Positions 1-5,423 of a stretch of 7,805 nucleotides of DNA are shown here, in pieces. The stretch covers positions 1 to 7,805 of the forward strand of contig DAIUFK010000087.1 in the NCBI GenBank assembly GCA_036844615.1, in the 5' to 3' direction. Both the position numbers and the translations under genes were made by a program. The notes beneath the pieces were generated by a model. The model saw nothing but the letters and a program-made list of their open reading frames with translations, searched no databases and had not been told where the DNA came from. This DNA comes from Palsa-872 sp036844615. Lineage in GTDB: Bacteria; Chloroflexota; Dormibacteria; Dormibacterales; Dormibacteraceae. Each line of letters opens with the position of its first letter. Position 1 is the stretch's first letter.

Positions 1-29
1 TTCGTACTATGCGGGAATGAGGCTGCAAG

Positions 30-58
30 TTGCCCCCGGCGCTCGCCTCGCCCATTCT
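30..58 (+). promoter_or_regulatory. Predicted sigma70-type promoter of the methyltransferase operon
   Basis: A TTGCCC hexamer (30-35) and a CATTCT hexamer (53-58) are separated by exactly 17 bases. They match TTGACA at 4 of 6 positions and TATAAT at 4 of 6. The -10 ends only 5 bases before the GTG at 64 and 8 before the ATG at 67, so the transcript would be leaderless or nearly so. No Shine-Dalgarno sequence is visible between them. This is a sequence match only. The rest of 1-63 holds nothing else I can support. Confidence 0.4.
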
Positions 59-63
59 GAGCT

Positions 64-807
64 GTGATGACCGCTCAGCCGCCGGCCACGAGCGCCGAGA
101 ACGCATTCGCCACGAACCTCTTCCAGGGCCTGCCCCCGAGATACGACCTCCTGGCCGAGGTCCTTTCTTTCCGCCAGAACGCGCAATGGCGGGGTGATCT
201 CGTGTCACGGATCGCGTCATCGCGGCCCGCACGCATCCTTGACGTCGCCACGGGCACGGCCGGAGTCGCCATCCAGCTCGCCAGGCGAACCGGGGCCCAG
301 GTGATAGGCATCGACCTCAGCGAGGCGATGCTTGCCCGAGGCCGCGAGCGCGTGCGGGCCGCGGGCCTGGACGCGCGCATCACTCTCCAGGCCGGTCGCG
401 CTGAAGAGTTGCCTTTCCCGACCGATTCGTTCGACGCAGTGAGCTTCACCTATCTTCTGCGCTACGTGCGCGACCCTGCCGCGACCCTGGCGGAGCTGGC
501 GCGAGTCGTTCGCCCGGGCGGCACTTTGGCAGGGCTCGACTTCTTCGTTCCGCCGAACGCGGCCTGGCATGCAGCCTGGTGGCTTTACACGCGCTCCGTG
601 CTTCCCGCCGCAGGGCTTGTCCTGGGCGGCCCCCGGTGGTGGAGGGTCGGACGCTTCCTGGGTCCCAACATCGCGAACTTCTATCGCGCCTGGCCTCAGC
701 CTCGAATCGCCGACGCGTGGCGGGCGGCCGGCATGGTCGAGGTCGAGCACCGCATGATGAGCGTCGGCGGCGGCCTGGTGATGTGGGGACGAAAAGCACA
801 TGGGTGA
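64..807 (+). CDS. UbiE/MenG-like class I SAM-dependent methyltransferase
   Basis: The 247-residue product is a soluble Rossmann-fold methyltransferase. The SAM motif I ILDVATGTAG lies at residues 58-67, the acidic ribose-binding residue is D84 in GIDLS, and a motif II-like stretch runs AEELPFPTDSFDAVSF (113-128). RVVRPGG at 147-153 is the usual post-motif loop. The opening RYDLLAEVLSF (26-36), ahead of motif I, resembles the N-terminal signature of demethylmenaquinone/2-polyprenyl benzoquinol methyltransferases (UbiE/MenG), and the length is close to theirs. The C-terminal half is divergent and rich in tryptophan, so the true acceptor may be another lipid-like molecule. The start is GTG 64 or ATG 67; the adjacent candidate promoter suggests a leaderless message. 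The stop overlaps the start of the next gene, a UbiA-like membrane protein, which strengthens a membrane-lipid or quinone role. The methyltransferase call is firm and the substrate is inferred. Confidence 0.85.
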   Translation: MMTAQPPATSAENAFATNLFQGLPPRYDLLAEVLSFRQNAQWRGDLVSRIASSRPARILDVATGTAGVAIQLARRTGAQVIGIDLSEAMLARGRERVRAAGLDARITLQAGRAEELPFPTDSFDAVSFTYLLRYVRDPAATLAELARVVRPGGTLAGLDFFVPPNAAWHAAWWLYTRSVLPAAGLVLGGPRWWRVGRFLGPNIANFYRAWPQPRIADAWRAAGMVEVEHRMMSVGGGLVMWGRKAHG

Positions 808-1540
808 ATCAAAAACCCTTGCTCCCGCCTACTACGCCCCGAGGTCGCGCGGGTGGCGCCGGGACGTGTGGGCGGTCTTACATCCGCCTTACACCGCCTG
901 GCACCTCTCGTACGTTCTGATCGGGGCCGCATTGGCTCCGTCGATCGACGGCGTCAGGCTCGCCGCCACCCTGGCCGCCTTCTTCCTCGCCGTCGGCATC
1001 TCCGCCCATGCGCTCGACGAGCTCAAGGGACGCCCGCTGGGGACCGAGCTGCCTGGCACGGTTCTGACCGCTGCGGCCACTGTGGGGCTGGTCGGCGCTG
1101 TCGCCATCGGCATCGCCGGCCTGACGAGGCTCGGACCTGGCCTTCTTCCGTTCATCGCAGTCGGAGTCCTCTTCGTCTTCGCGTACAACCTCGAGCTTCT
1201 GGGCGGCAAGCTACACGGCGACTTCTGGTTTGCTCTTTCGTGGGGAGCATTCCCCGTGCTCACCGCTTTTTTCGCACAGACCGGCCGCATCTCCGTCGGC
1301 GCAGTGGCCGCCGGCGCCGCCGCGTTTGCCCTCTCGTTCGGCCAGCGGAGCCTGAGCACCCCCGCTCGCGTCCTGCGCAGGCGCAGCCGAGCGGTCACAG
1401 GCTCGGTCACGTTGAGCGACGGCTCCGTGGTGCAGCTGGATGAGGCAACCCTGTTGCGGCCTCTGGAGCAGGCCCTGCGAGCTTTCTCCTGGGGTGTCGT
1501 TGCACTGGCCCTCGGGCTCGTCGCATCGAAGGTTTTCTGA
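800..1540 (+). CDS. UbiA-like polytopic membrane protein
   Basis: The 246-residue integral membrane protein has about six or seven hydrophobic segments (near residues 34-48, 52-68, 86-107, 114-130, 143-160, 165-181 and 228-243). The pattern resembles the UbiA prenyltransferase superfamily. After the second helix there is a polar loop AHALDELKGRP (69-79) where UbiA enzymes carry the Asp-rich NDxxDxxxD motif. A second polar stretch, YNLELLGGKLHGDFW (129-143), is followed by a helix with SWGAFPVL, like the YS/K-rich region before the fifth helix in MenA/UbiA proteins. Only one Asp (D73) and one Glu (E74) remain in the first motif, and no clear second DxxxD motif is seen, so ordinary Mg-diphosphate binding is doubtful. 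Translation starts at ATG 800, inside the last codons of the methyltransferase (8-bp overlap), with a GGGGA stretch about 10 bases upstream. The two are clearly co-translated. It could instead be an unrelated conserved membrane family. Confidence 0.6.
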   Translation: MGESKTLAPAYYAPRSRGWRRDVWAVLHPPYTAWHLSYVLIGAALAPSIDGVRLAATLAAFFLAVGISAHALDELKGRPLGTELPGTVLTAAATVGLVGAVAIGIAGLTRLGPGLLPFIAVGVLFVFAYNLELLGGKLHGDFWFALSWGAFPVLTAFFAQTGRISVGAVAAGAAAFALSFGQRSLSTPARVLRRRSRAVTGSVTLSDGSVVQLDEATLLRPLEQALRAFSWGVVALALGLVASKVF

Positions 1541-1544
1541 CGCG

Positions 1545-1550
1545 TATGCT
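1545..1550 (+). promoter_or_regulatory. Predicted -10 element (TATGCT) before the TrhA gene
   Basis: TATGCT matches TATAAT at 4 of 6 positions, including the key TA...T. It lies in the 15-base gap after the preceding stop and ends 5 bases before GTG 1556 (11 before ATG 1562). I found no convincing -35 at 16-18 bases. If used, GTG 1556 would start a leaderless message. Confidence 0.3.
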
Positions 1551-1555
1551 GCATT

Positions 1556-2227
1556 GTGTCAATGAAAGCTGACCTGCCGCCGCTGTCCAAGCCACTCCTG
1601 CGTGGCTGGTCGCACGGCCTGGCGGCTCTCGTATCGGTTGCAGGCCTCGTCGCGCTTGTGCTGGTCACGCGAAACGACACTCCCAAGCTCGTGTCGATGA
1701 TCGTCTACGGGACTGGCCTCGTCCTTCTTTTTGGGGTCAGCGCGACGTACCACATCTTCAGCTGGCCGCCACGGATCAAGAACTGGCTGCGGCGCGCCGA
1801 TCACGCGACGATCTTCGTTTTCATTGCGGCCACGTACACGCCGCTCGTGTTCAACGTCCTTGACGGATGGTGGCGCACGGGGGCGCTGATCGCAATCTGG
1901 ATCTGCGCCCTCGCAGGCGTAGCTGGCGCAGCGCCGTTTCTCCGCATACCTCCACGCCCGCTTGCGGCGCTGTATTTGGCGATGGGATGGCTTGCCGTCG
2001 TGGCGCTGGTCCCGTTGACCGCAGCGCTTGGTTGGGCGGCGGCGGTGTTGATGGCGCTGGGCGGACTGCAGTACTCGCTTGGAGCTGCTGCCTACGCCTT
2101 CAAAAAGCCGCGCCTATGGCCCCGGGTGTTCGGCTACCACGAGCTGTTCCACGTTGCTGTCATCACCGCCAGCGTGACCTTCTACGTCCTGATCCTTCGC
2201 TACGCCGTTCCGTTTCACCGGGTCTGA
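1556..2227 (+). CDS. trhA: PAQR/hemolysin III family membrane protein TrhA
   Basis: The 223-residue seven-helix protein belongs to the PAQR family (bacterial hemolysin III, YqfA/TrhA), which is linked to membrane energetics and lipid homeostasis. The family's metal-site residues are all present: SATYH with S62 and H66, ADHATIF with D82 and H83, and GYHELFHV with H195 and H199. An N-terminal H20 in GWSHG fits the family's first-helix histidine. Hydrophobic spans cover most of residues 19-38, 44-66, 81-101, 108-125, 136-152, 156-180 and 197-217. Length is normal. The start is GTG 1556 or ATG 1562 (two codons in); neither has a Shine-Dalgarno. It sits 15 bp after the UbiA-like gene in the same direction but may have its own -10. 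Its TGA is followed immediately by the antisense stop of the carboxyltransferase gene. Despite the name, haemolytic activity should not be assumed. Confidence 0.9.
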   Translation: MSMKADLPPLSKPLLRGWSHGLAALVSVAGLVALVLVTRNDTPKLVSMIVYGTGLVLLFGVSATYHIFSWPPRIKNWLRRADHATIFVFIAATYTPLVFNVLDGWWRTGALIAIWICALAGVAGAAPFLRIPPRPLAALYLAMGWLAVVALVPLTAALGWAAAVLMALGGLQYSLGAAAYAFKKPRLWPRVFGYHELFHVAVITASVTFYVLILRYAVPFHRV

Positions 2228-3760
2228 CTAGACCGGCAGCACCCCATGCTTGCGGTCGGGACGCGATGAGGTCCTCGTCGAGTAGGCGGCAAACCTCGAG
2301 ATCAGGGCGTCGCGCAGTCGATCGGGCTCGACCACGTCGTCCACGATGAGGTTGGCAGCGAGCTTGTAGAGGTCGACGTCCTCGCGATATTCATCCTCGA
2401 GCTCCTTGCGCCGCGCGGCCTTCTCTTTCTCCGGCAGCTCCGCCAGCTTGTTGTAGAAGACCGCGTTCACCGCCGGCTCGGGCCCCATCACCGCGATCTG
2501 CGCAGAAGGCAGAGCGATCACGCTGTCGGAATCGAAAGCCGGACCTGCCATTGCGTATAGGCCTGCGCCGTATGCCTTGCGCACGATCACCGATATCTTC
2601 GGCACCGTTGCCTCGGAGACGGCGCTGATCATCTTCGCCCCGTGGCGAATGATGCCCCGACGCTCGACGTCGGTTCCGATCATGAACCCTGGCACGTCGG
2701 CCAGGAACAGGAGGGGGATCTCGAACGCGTCGCAGAGCCAGATGAAGCGTGCAGCTTTGTCTGCCGAGTCACTGAACAGCACGCCGCCCTTCTGCATCGG
2801 CTGGTTCGCAAGGATGCCGATCGCATGACCATCGAGGCGCGCAAAGCCGGTGAGGAGCTCCTTGGCAAACAGCTTCTTGATCTCGAGCCAGCTGCCGTCG
2901 TCGATCAGCGCATCGACAACCTTCCGCATGTCGTAGCCGCGGTTCGCCTCCTCGGGGACCAGGTCCGCTATCGGCTTAGAGCCCGAGCGGGGCGCCTTTG
3001 CCGCGGCCGGATGCGGCTTCTCCCCCGAGCGCTGGGGCATGTACTGGAAGTAGGCGCGTGCGTACGCGATCGCCTCTTTGTCGTCAGCGACAAGTGCGTC
3101 GCCGCACCCGCTCTCGGTGCAATGCATGCGTGCGCCTCCGAGCTCCTCGAGGCTCACCTTCTCGCCGACCACCACCTCGACCATGCGCGGTGATCCCAGG
3201 TACATCGAGGCGTTGCCCTCGACCATGATCACCACGTCGCAGAACGCGGGGATGTAGGCGCCTCCCGCCGCCGAGGGTCCGAAGAGGAGGCAGATCTGTG
3301 GCACCTGGCCGGAGAGCTGGACCTCGTTGAAGAAGATGCGCCCGGCGTGGCGCCGGCCGGGAAACATGTCGATCTGGTCGGTGATCCGCGCCCCGGCGGA
3401 GTCGACTAGATAAAACAGCGGCACCCTTATCCGGGAAGCGGTTTCCTGGATCCGGATGATCTTCTCGACGGTGCGCGCTCCCCAGCTGCCTGCCTTGACG
3501 GTGGGGTCGTTCGCCATCACCGCGACCTGTCTGCCGTCGATCATGCCGAGCCCGGTGACCACGCCGTCCGCGGGCAGCTCTTCCGCCAGGACGTTGGCGA
3601 AGAGCCCGTCCTCGATGAATGAGCCTTTGTCGAGGAGCAGGTCCAGCCGCTCGCGCGCGGTGAGCTTGTTTTGCTCACGAAGCTTCGGGAGGTATCGGGT
3701 ACCGCCCTTCAGCGCCCTCTCGCGGAGCTCGCGATGGCGATCCCCGCCCGTCGGGCTCAA
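2228..3760 (-). CDS. Acyl-CoA carboxylase beta (carboxyltransferase) subunit, methylcrotonyl/geranyl-like
   Basis: The 510-residue protein is the carboxyltransferase of a biotin-dependent acyl-CoA carboxylase: two crotonase-fold halves that move CO2 from carboxybiotin to an acyl-CoA. The N-half (about 30-245) includes LTARERLDLLLD (33-44), ANDPTVKAGSW (83-93), LVDSAGAR (118-125) and the oxyanion loop GPSAAGGAYIPAFCD (161-175). The C-half (about 270-495) has ADVPGFMIG (354-362), YGAGLYAMAG (397-406) and IAVMGPEPAVN (422-432). YGAGxYxMxG resembles methylcrotonyl-CoA/geranyl-CoA carboxylases. The residue equivalent to the propionyl-type specificity Asp (GGAYDVM) aligns to Y402. A proline- and alanine-rich linker (about 246-262) joins the halves. 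The start is TTG 3760, whose TTGA overlaps the hydratase stop, with AAGGGA just upstream; no other in-frame start fits the conserved N-terminus. No biotin carboxylase or BCCP gene lies in the window. The family is certain; the substrate is inferred. Confidence 0.93.
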   Translation of the reverse strand: MSPTGGDRHRELRERALKGGTRYLPKLREQNKLTARERLDLLLDKGSFIEDGLFANVLAEELPADGVVTGLGMIDGRQVAVMANDPTVKAGSWGARTVEKIIRIQETASRIRVPLFYLVDSAGARITDQIDMFPGRRHAGRIFFNEVQLSGQVPQICLLFGPSAAGGAYIPAFCDVVIMVEGNASMYLGSPRMVEVVVGEKVSLEELGGARMHCTESGCGDALVADDKEAIAYARAYFQYMPQRSGEKPHPAAAKAPRSGSKPIADLVPEEANRGYDMRKVVDALIDDGSWLEIKKLFAKELLTGFARLDGHAIGILANQPMQKGGVLFSDSADKAARFIWLCDAFEIPLLFLADVPGFMIGTDVERRGIIRHGAKMISAVSEATVPKISVIVRKAYGAGLYAMAGPAFDSDSVIALPSAQIAVMGPEPAVNAVFYNKLAELPEKEKAARRKELEDEYREDVDLYKLAANLIVDDVVEPDRLRDALISRFAAYSTRTSSRPDRKHGVLPV

Positions 3761-4551
3761 CGTCCCTTGAAGTCCGGTTCGCGCTTTTCGAAAAAGGCTT
3801 TGATGCCTTCCTTCGAATCCTCGGTCAGCGTGATCAGTGTGAACTGGCTGTGCAGGTAGTCGAGCGCGGCGCGGAACTCCATGTCCTGCTGACGGTAGAA
3901 GGAATCGCGACCAAGCCGCATCGCGAGCGGGGACTTCTTGGCGAGCTTGTCGGTCATCTCCTTCACCGCGCTGTCGAGCTGGTCATGCGGCACCACCCGG
4001 TTGATGACACCGAACGACTCGAGCTGCGTCGCAGTCCAGCGATCGCCAAGCATCTCCATCTCGAGCAGGACTTTGCGAGGCAGGTTTCGCGAGAGGATCG
4101 CCTGGATCATCATCGGCCAGATCCCCACGTTGATCTCCGGCGTGCCGAATGTCGCAGTGTCGGTGGAGACCAGGAGGTCGCAGGCGCAAGCAAGCCCGAG
4201 CCCACCCGCGAGCGCGTGGCCGTTGATGCGGCCGACGATCGGCTTGCCAAGGCTCGCCATGAGTGCGAACAGGTCGACGAAAAGATCCCGGCTGCGATGC
4301 CGTTCGAGGTCGGTCATCCCGCCGTCGAAGCTGGCGAGGTCCGCGCCGGCGCAAAACGCCCTGTCGCCGGCGCCGGTCAGCACGACGACCCGGACCTCCT
4401 GCTCGCCCTGGCACCAACGGAGTGCGGCAGCCAGCTCTCGGAGCATCACCGCCGACAGCGGGTTGCGCTGCTCTGGACGGTTCATGGTGATGGTGGCGAC
4501 GTGGCCGTCGACCACGACCACCACCTGCTCGAAGGCCGGAATCTCAGTCAC
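3757..4551 (-). CDS. Enoyl-CoA hydratase/isomerase family protein (crotonase fold)
   Basis: From GTG 4551 the product is 264 residues, the normal family length, and opens VTEIPAFEQVVVVVDGHVAT, where homologues typically begin. The open frame extends to GTG 4602, adding 17 residues without family character. Landmarks, numbered from 4551: NRPEQRNPLS (24-33), oxyanion-hole CAGADL (67-72), NGHALAGGLGLACACD (110-125) and FGTPEINVGIWP (135-146). The catalytic Glu of FGxPE (E164 in rat crotonase) is present as E139. The other one (E144, in GGGCELA) is replaced by Gly119, as in several crotonases that use a single acid, such as methylglutaconyl- or carboxygeranoyl-type hydratases and some isomerases. 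The gene leads a two-gene operon with the carboxyltransferase (4-bp overlap), so the pair probably carboxylates and hydrates the same branched or unsaturated acyl-CoA. A candidate leaderless promoter lies just upstream of 4551. The family is certain; substrate and start are less so. Confidence 0.9.
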   Translation of the reverse strand: MTEIPAFEQVVVVVDGHVATITMNRPEQRNPLSAVMLRELAAALRWCQGEQEVRVVVLTGAGDRAFCAGADLASFDGGMTDLERHRSRDLFVDLFALMASLGKPIVGRINGHALAGGLGLACACDLLVSTDTATFGTPEINVGIWPMMIQAILSRNLPRKVLLEMEMLGDRWTATQLESFGVINRVVPHDQLDSAVKEMTDKLAKKSPLAMRLGRDSFYRQQDMEFRAALDYLHSQFTLITLTEDSKEGIKAFFEKREPDFKGR

Positions 4552-4558
4552 CGGTGTA

Positions 4559-4588
4559 ATCGTAAGGGTGGCCGTGATCCGGTTTCGA
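4559..4588 (-). promoter_or_regulatory. Predicted leaderless promoter of the hydratase/carboxyltransferase operon
   Basis: Read on the minus strand, TCGAAA (4588-4583; 4 of 6 against TTGACA) and TACGAT (4564-4559; TAnnnT) are separated by 18 bases. The -10 ends 7 bases before GTG 4551, which would then be the first transcribed codon. This supports 4551 over GTG 4602, because a transcript from here cannot include 4602. GTG 4602 has an AGGGA stretch a few bases upstream, so the longer form is not excluded. Confidence 0.35.
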
Positions 4589-4602
4589 GTCGGCAATCGC
4601 AC

Positions 4603-4733
4603 GCATCCCTGGAACCCATTCCTGGTTGCCTACTTCCGCATCTCTGGTGCCTGCTTCTTAACAAAAACACTTGCGCGAACGGCGTGTGCAACTCAGAATG
4701 CATGGAACGTGCAAGCATGCCTGTAACTCAAGG
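4603..4733. other. Intergenic regulatory region with repeated AACTCA element
   Basis: This is the most AT-rich stretch of the window and the largest non-coding one, lying between the divergent hydratase operon and the HspR-type gene. AACTCA occurs twice in the same orientation, at 4690-4695 and 4725-4730. The second copy is part of ACTCAAG (4726-4732), a perfect half of the HspR operator HAIR (CTTGAGT-N7-ACTCAAG). The matching left half would fall at 4712-4718, where the sequence is CAAGCAT (only 3 of 7 matches). A loose inverted repeat TTGC...GCAA (4671-4674 and 4688-4691) precedes the first copy. No open reading frame here looks coding. Confidence 0.35.
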
Positions 4734-4763
4734 TTAGGCCAGCAATCGCGTAAACGCTATAAT
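4734..4763 (+). promoter_or_regulatory. Predicted promoter of the HspR-type regulator gene (TATAAT) with internal dyad
   Basis: A perfect TATAAT lies at 4758-4763, 19 bases before ATG 4783, giving a predicted start of transcription near 4770. The best -35 is the weak TTAGGC (4734-4739), with an 18-base spacer. Abutting the -10 is a dyad GCGT-AA-ACGC (4748-4757). MerR-family proteins often bind dyads between -35 and -10, so this is a candidate autoregulatory site. A weak -35 beside an ideal -10 is typical of activator-controlled promoters. All of this is inferred from sequence. Confidence 0.55.
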
Positions 4764-4782
4764 CCACCCGGTCAACAAGCCC

Positions 4783-5148
4783 ATGAAGGCAAGACAGCGC
4801 GAAACTTCCACGGCACCTGCGGCGGCACCGAGTGATGCGGGCATCGATCTCGACAAGCCCATCTTCACGCTCAGCGTGGCCTCCGAGATCCTCGAGACGC
4901 ACCCCCGCACGTTGATGATGTACGAGCACCTGGACATGATTCGCCCGAAGCGGACGGTGACCAATCGCAGGCGTTACTCGCGGCGCGACGTGATGAAGCT
5001 CCAGGCCATACAGACCCTCACCCGCAAGCACGGAGTCAACCTCGCCGGCGTCCGCTACATCCTGGCGCTGATGAAGCGTCTTCAGAATGCCGGCGTCGAA
5101 CCACCGGAGGGCCTAAGGAACCTGGATGTGACCCTACTCGACGTCTAA
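4783..5148 (+). CDS. HspR-type MerR family transcriptional regulator
   Basis: The 121-residue protein has a disordered Ala- and Ser-rich start (1-24) and then a MerR DNA-binding domain. The helix-turn-helix SVASEILETHPRTLMMYEH (31-49) leads into LDMIRPKRT, a wing with RRRYSRRD (62-69), and GVNLAGVRYIL (84-94). The pairing of a 'SVAsel..hPrTLr.Ye' helix with 'GVNLAGV' is the signature of HspR, the repressor of dnaK-type heat-shock operons in actinobacteria and relatives. The C-terminus (95-121) is short with little coiled coil, so effector-binding or dimer contacts are reduced compared with classical MerR proteins. No cysteines suggest metal sensing. It does not lie beside dnaK/grpE/dnaJ, where hspR usually sits, so it may be a paralogue controlling its own neighbourhood. 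The start ATG 4783 is the only reasonable in-frame start after the TATAAT promoter. A short hairpin follows the stop, then the zinc-ribbon gene 38 bp on. Confidence 0.85.
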   Translation: MKARQRETSTAPAAAPSDAGIDLDKPIFTLSVASEILETHPRTLMMYEHLDMIRPKRTVTNRRRYSRRDVMKLQAIQTLTRKHGVNLAGVRYILALMKRLQNAGVEPPEGLRNLDVTLLDV

Positions 5149-5155
5149 GTAACAA

Positions 5156-5169
5156 CCCGCAATCGCGGG
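5156..5169 (+). other. Small GC hairpin after the regulator gene
   Basis: CCCGC-AATC-GCGGG forms a 5-bp stem with a 4-base loop, 7 bases after the regulator stop. No T tract follows, so it is a poor intrinsic terminator. It might attenuate or stabilise a joint transcript with the zinc-ribbon gene. Confidence 0.3.
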
Positions 5170-5186
5170 CTGACGAATAGCAACGG

Positions 5187-5390
5187 ATGGAGCATATGTC
5201 GAAGAAAAGAAGGCGTTTAGAGATCAAGGTCGAACCCCTGCCGGCGCCGTTCCAGGACGAGACGGCGTCCTGTCCTGTGTGCGGCCGCGACGCCGCCGCG
5301 ATCGGGAGGCGCCACCTCCAGATCGTCTTCCGCTGCGAAGGCTGCAAGGTAGTCTTCAAACGAAACCGGAGCTGGCCTTACGTTTACTAG
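5187..5390 (+). CDS. Small basic zinc-ribbon protein, function unknown
   Basis: The 67-residue protein has two CxxC knuckles 17 residues apart: CPVC (C29, C32) and CEGC (C50, C53). This is the layout of a zinc ribbon. The flanks are strongly basic (SKKRRR at 5-10; KVVFKRNR at 54-61) and it ends WPYVY, suggesting nucleic-acid or ribosome contact. I do not recognise a named family. The start is ATG 5187 or ATG 5196; the latter has GGAG ending 3 bases upstream, closer than ideal, and removes only MEH. It lies 38 bp after the HspR-type gene and 33 bp before the zincin, in the same direction. Codon use looks like its neighbours', and the ordered cysteines make it unlikely to be a chance frame. Confidence 0.7.
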   Translation: MEHMSKKRRRLEIKVEPLPAPFQDETASCPVCGRDAAAIGRRHLQIVFRCEGCKVVFKRNRSWPYVY

Positions 5391-5403
5391 CCGGCCGAGC
5401 TCC

Positions 5404-5422
5404 TCAGGGTTTCGTACCCTGA
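5404..5422 (+). promoter_or_regulatory. Perfect 7-bp dyad overlapping a candidate -10 before the zincin gene
   Basis: TCAGGGT-TTCGT-ACCCTGA is a perfect 7-bp inverted repeat with a 5-base loop, ending 1 base before GTG 5424. It contains TACCCT (5415-5420), a TAnnnT -10-like hexamer whose end is 6 bases before GTG 5427. It could be an operator covering the -10 of a leaderless gene, or an RNA hairpin ending or tuning the upstream transcript. No T run follows and no good -35 is seen. Confidence 0.35.
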
Positions 5423-5423
5423 A

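Noticed and set aside
889..1686. A 265-codon minus-strand frame opposite the UbiA-like gene
   Set aside because: Arg/Ala/Thr-rich composition without helices or motifs, while the sense strand encodes a clean polytopic membrane protein.
4715..4720. GCATGC palindrome as a transposon end or attachment site
   Set aside because: A 6-bp palindrome alone is expected by chance; no duplicated target, integrase or transposase is present.
3850..4737. A 295-codon plus-strand frame opposite the hydratase gene
   Set aside because: It is antisense to a clear crotonase gene and has no recognisable motif; its His/Arg/Glu-rich composition is typical of a shadow frame.
4783..5148. Metal-sensing MerR (for example MerR, ZntR or CueR)
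   Set aside because: The protein has no cysteines for metal binding and its GVNLAGV region matches HspR-type regulators.
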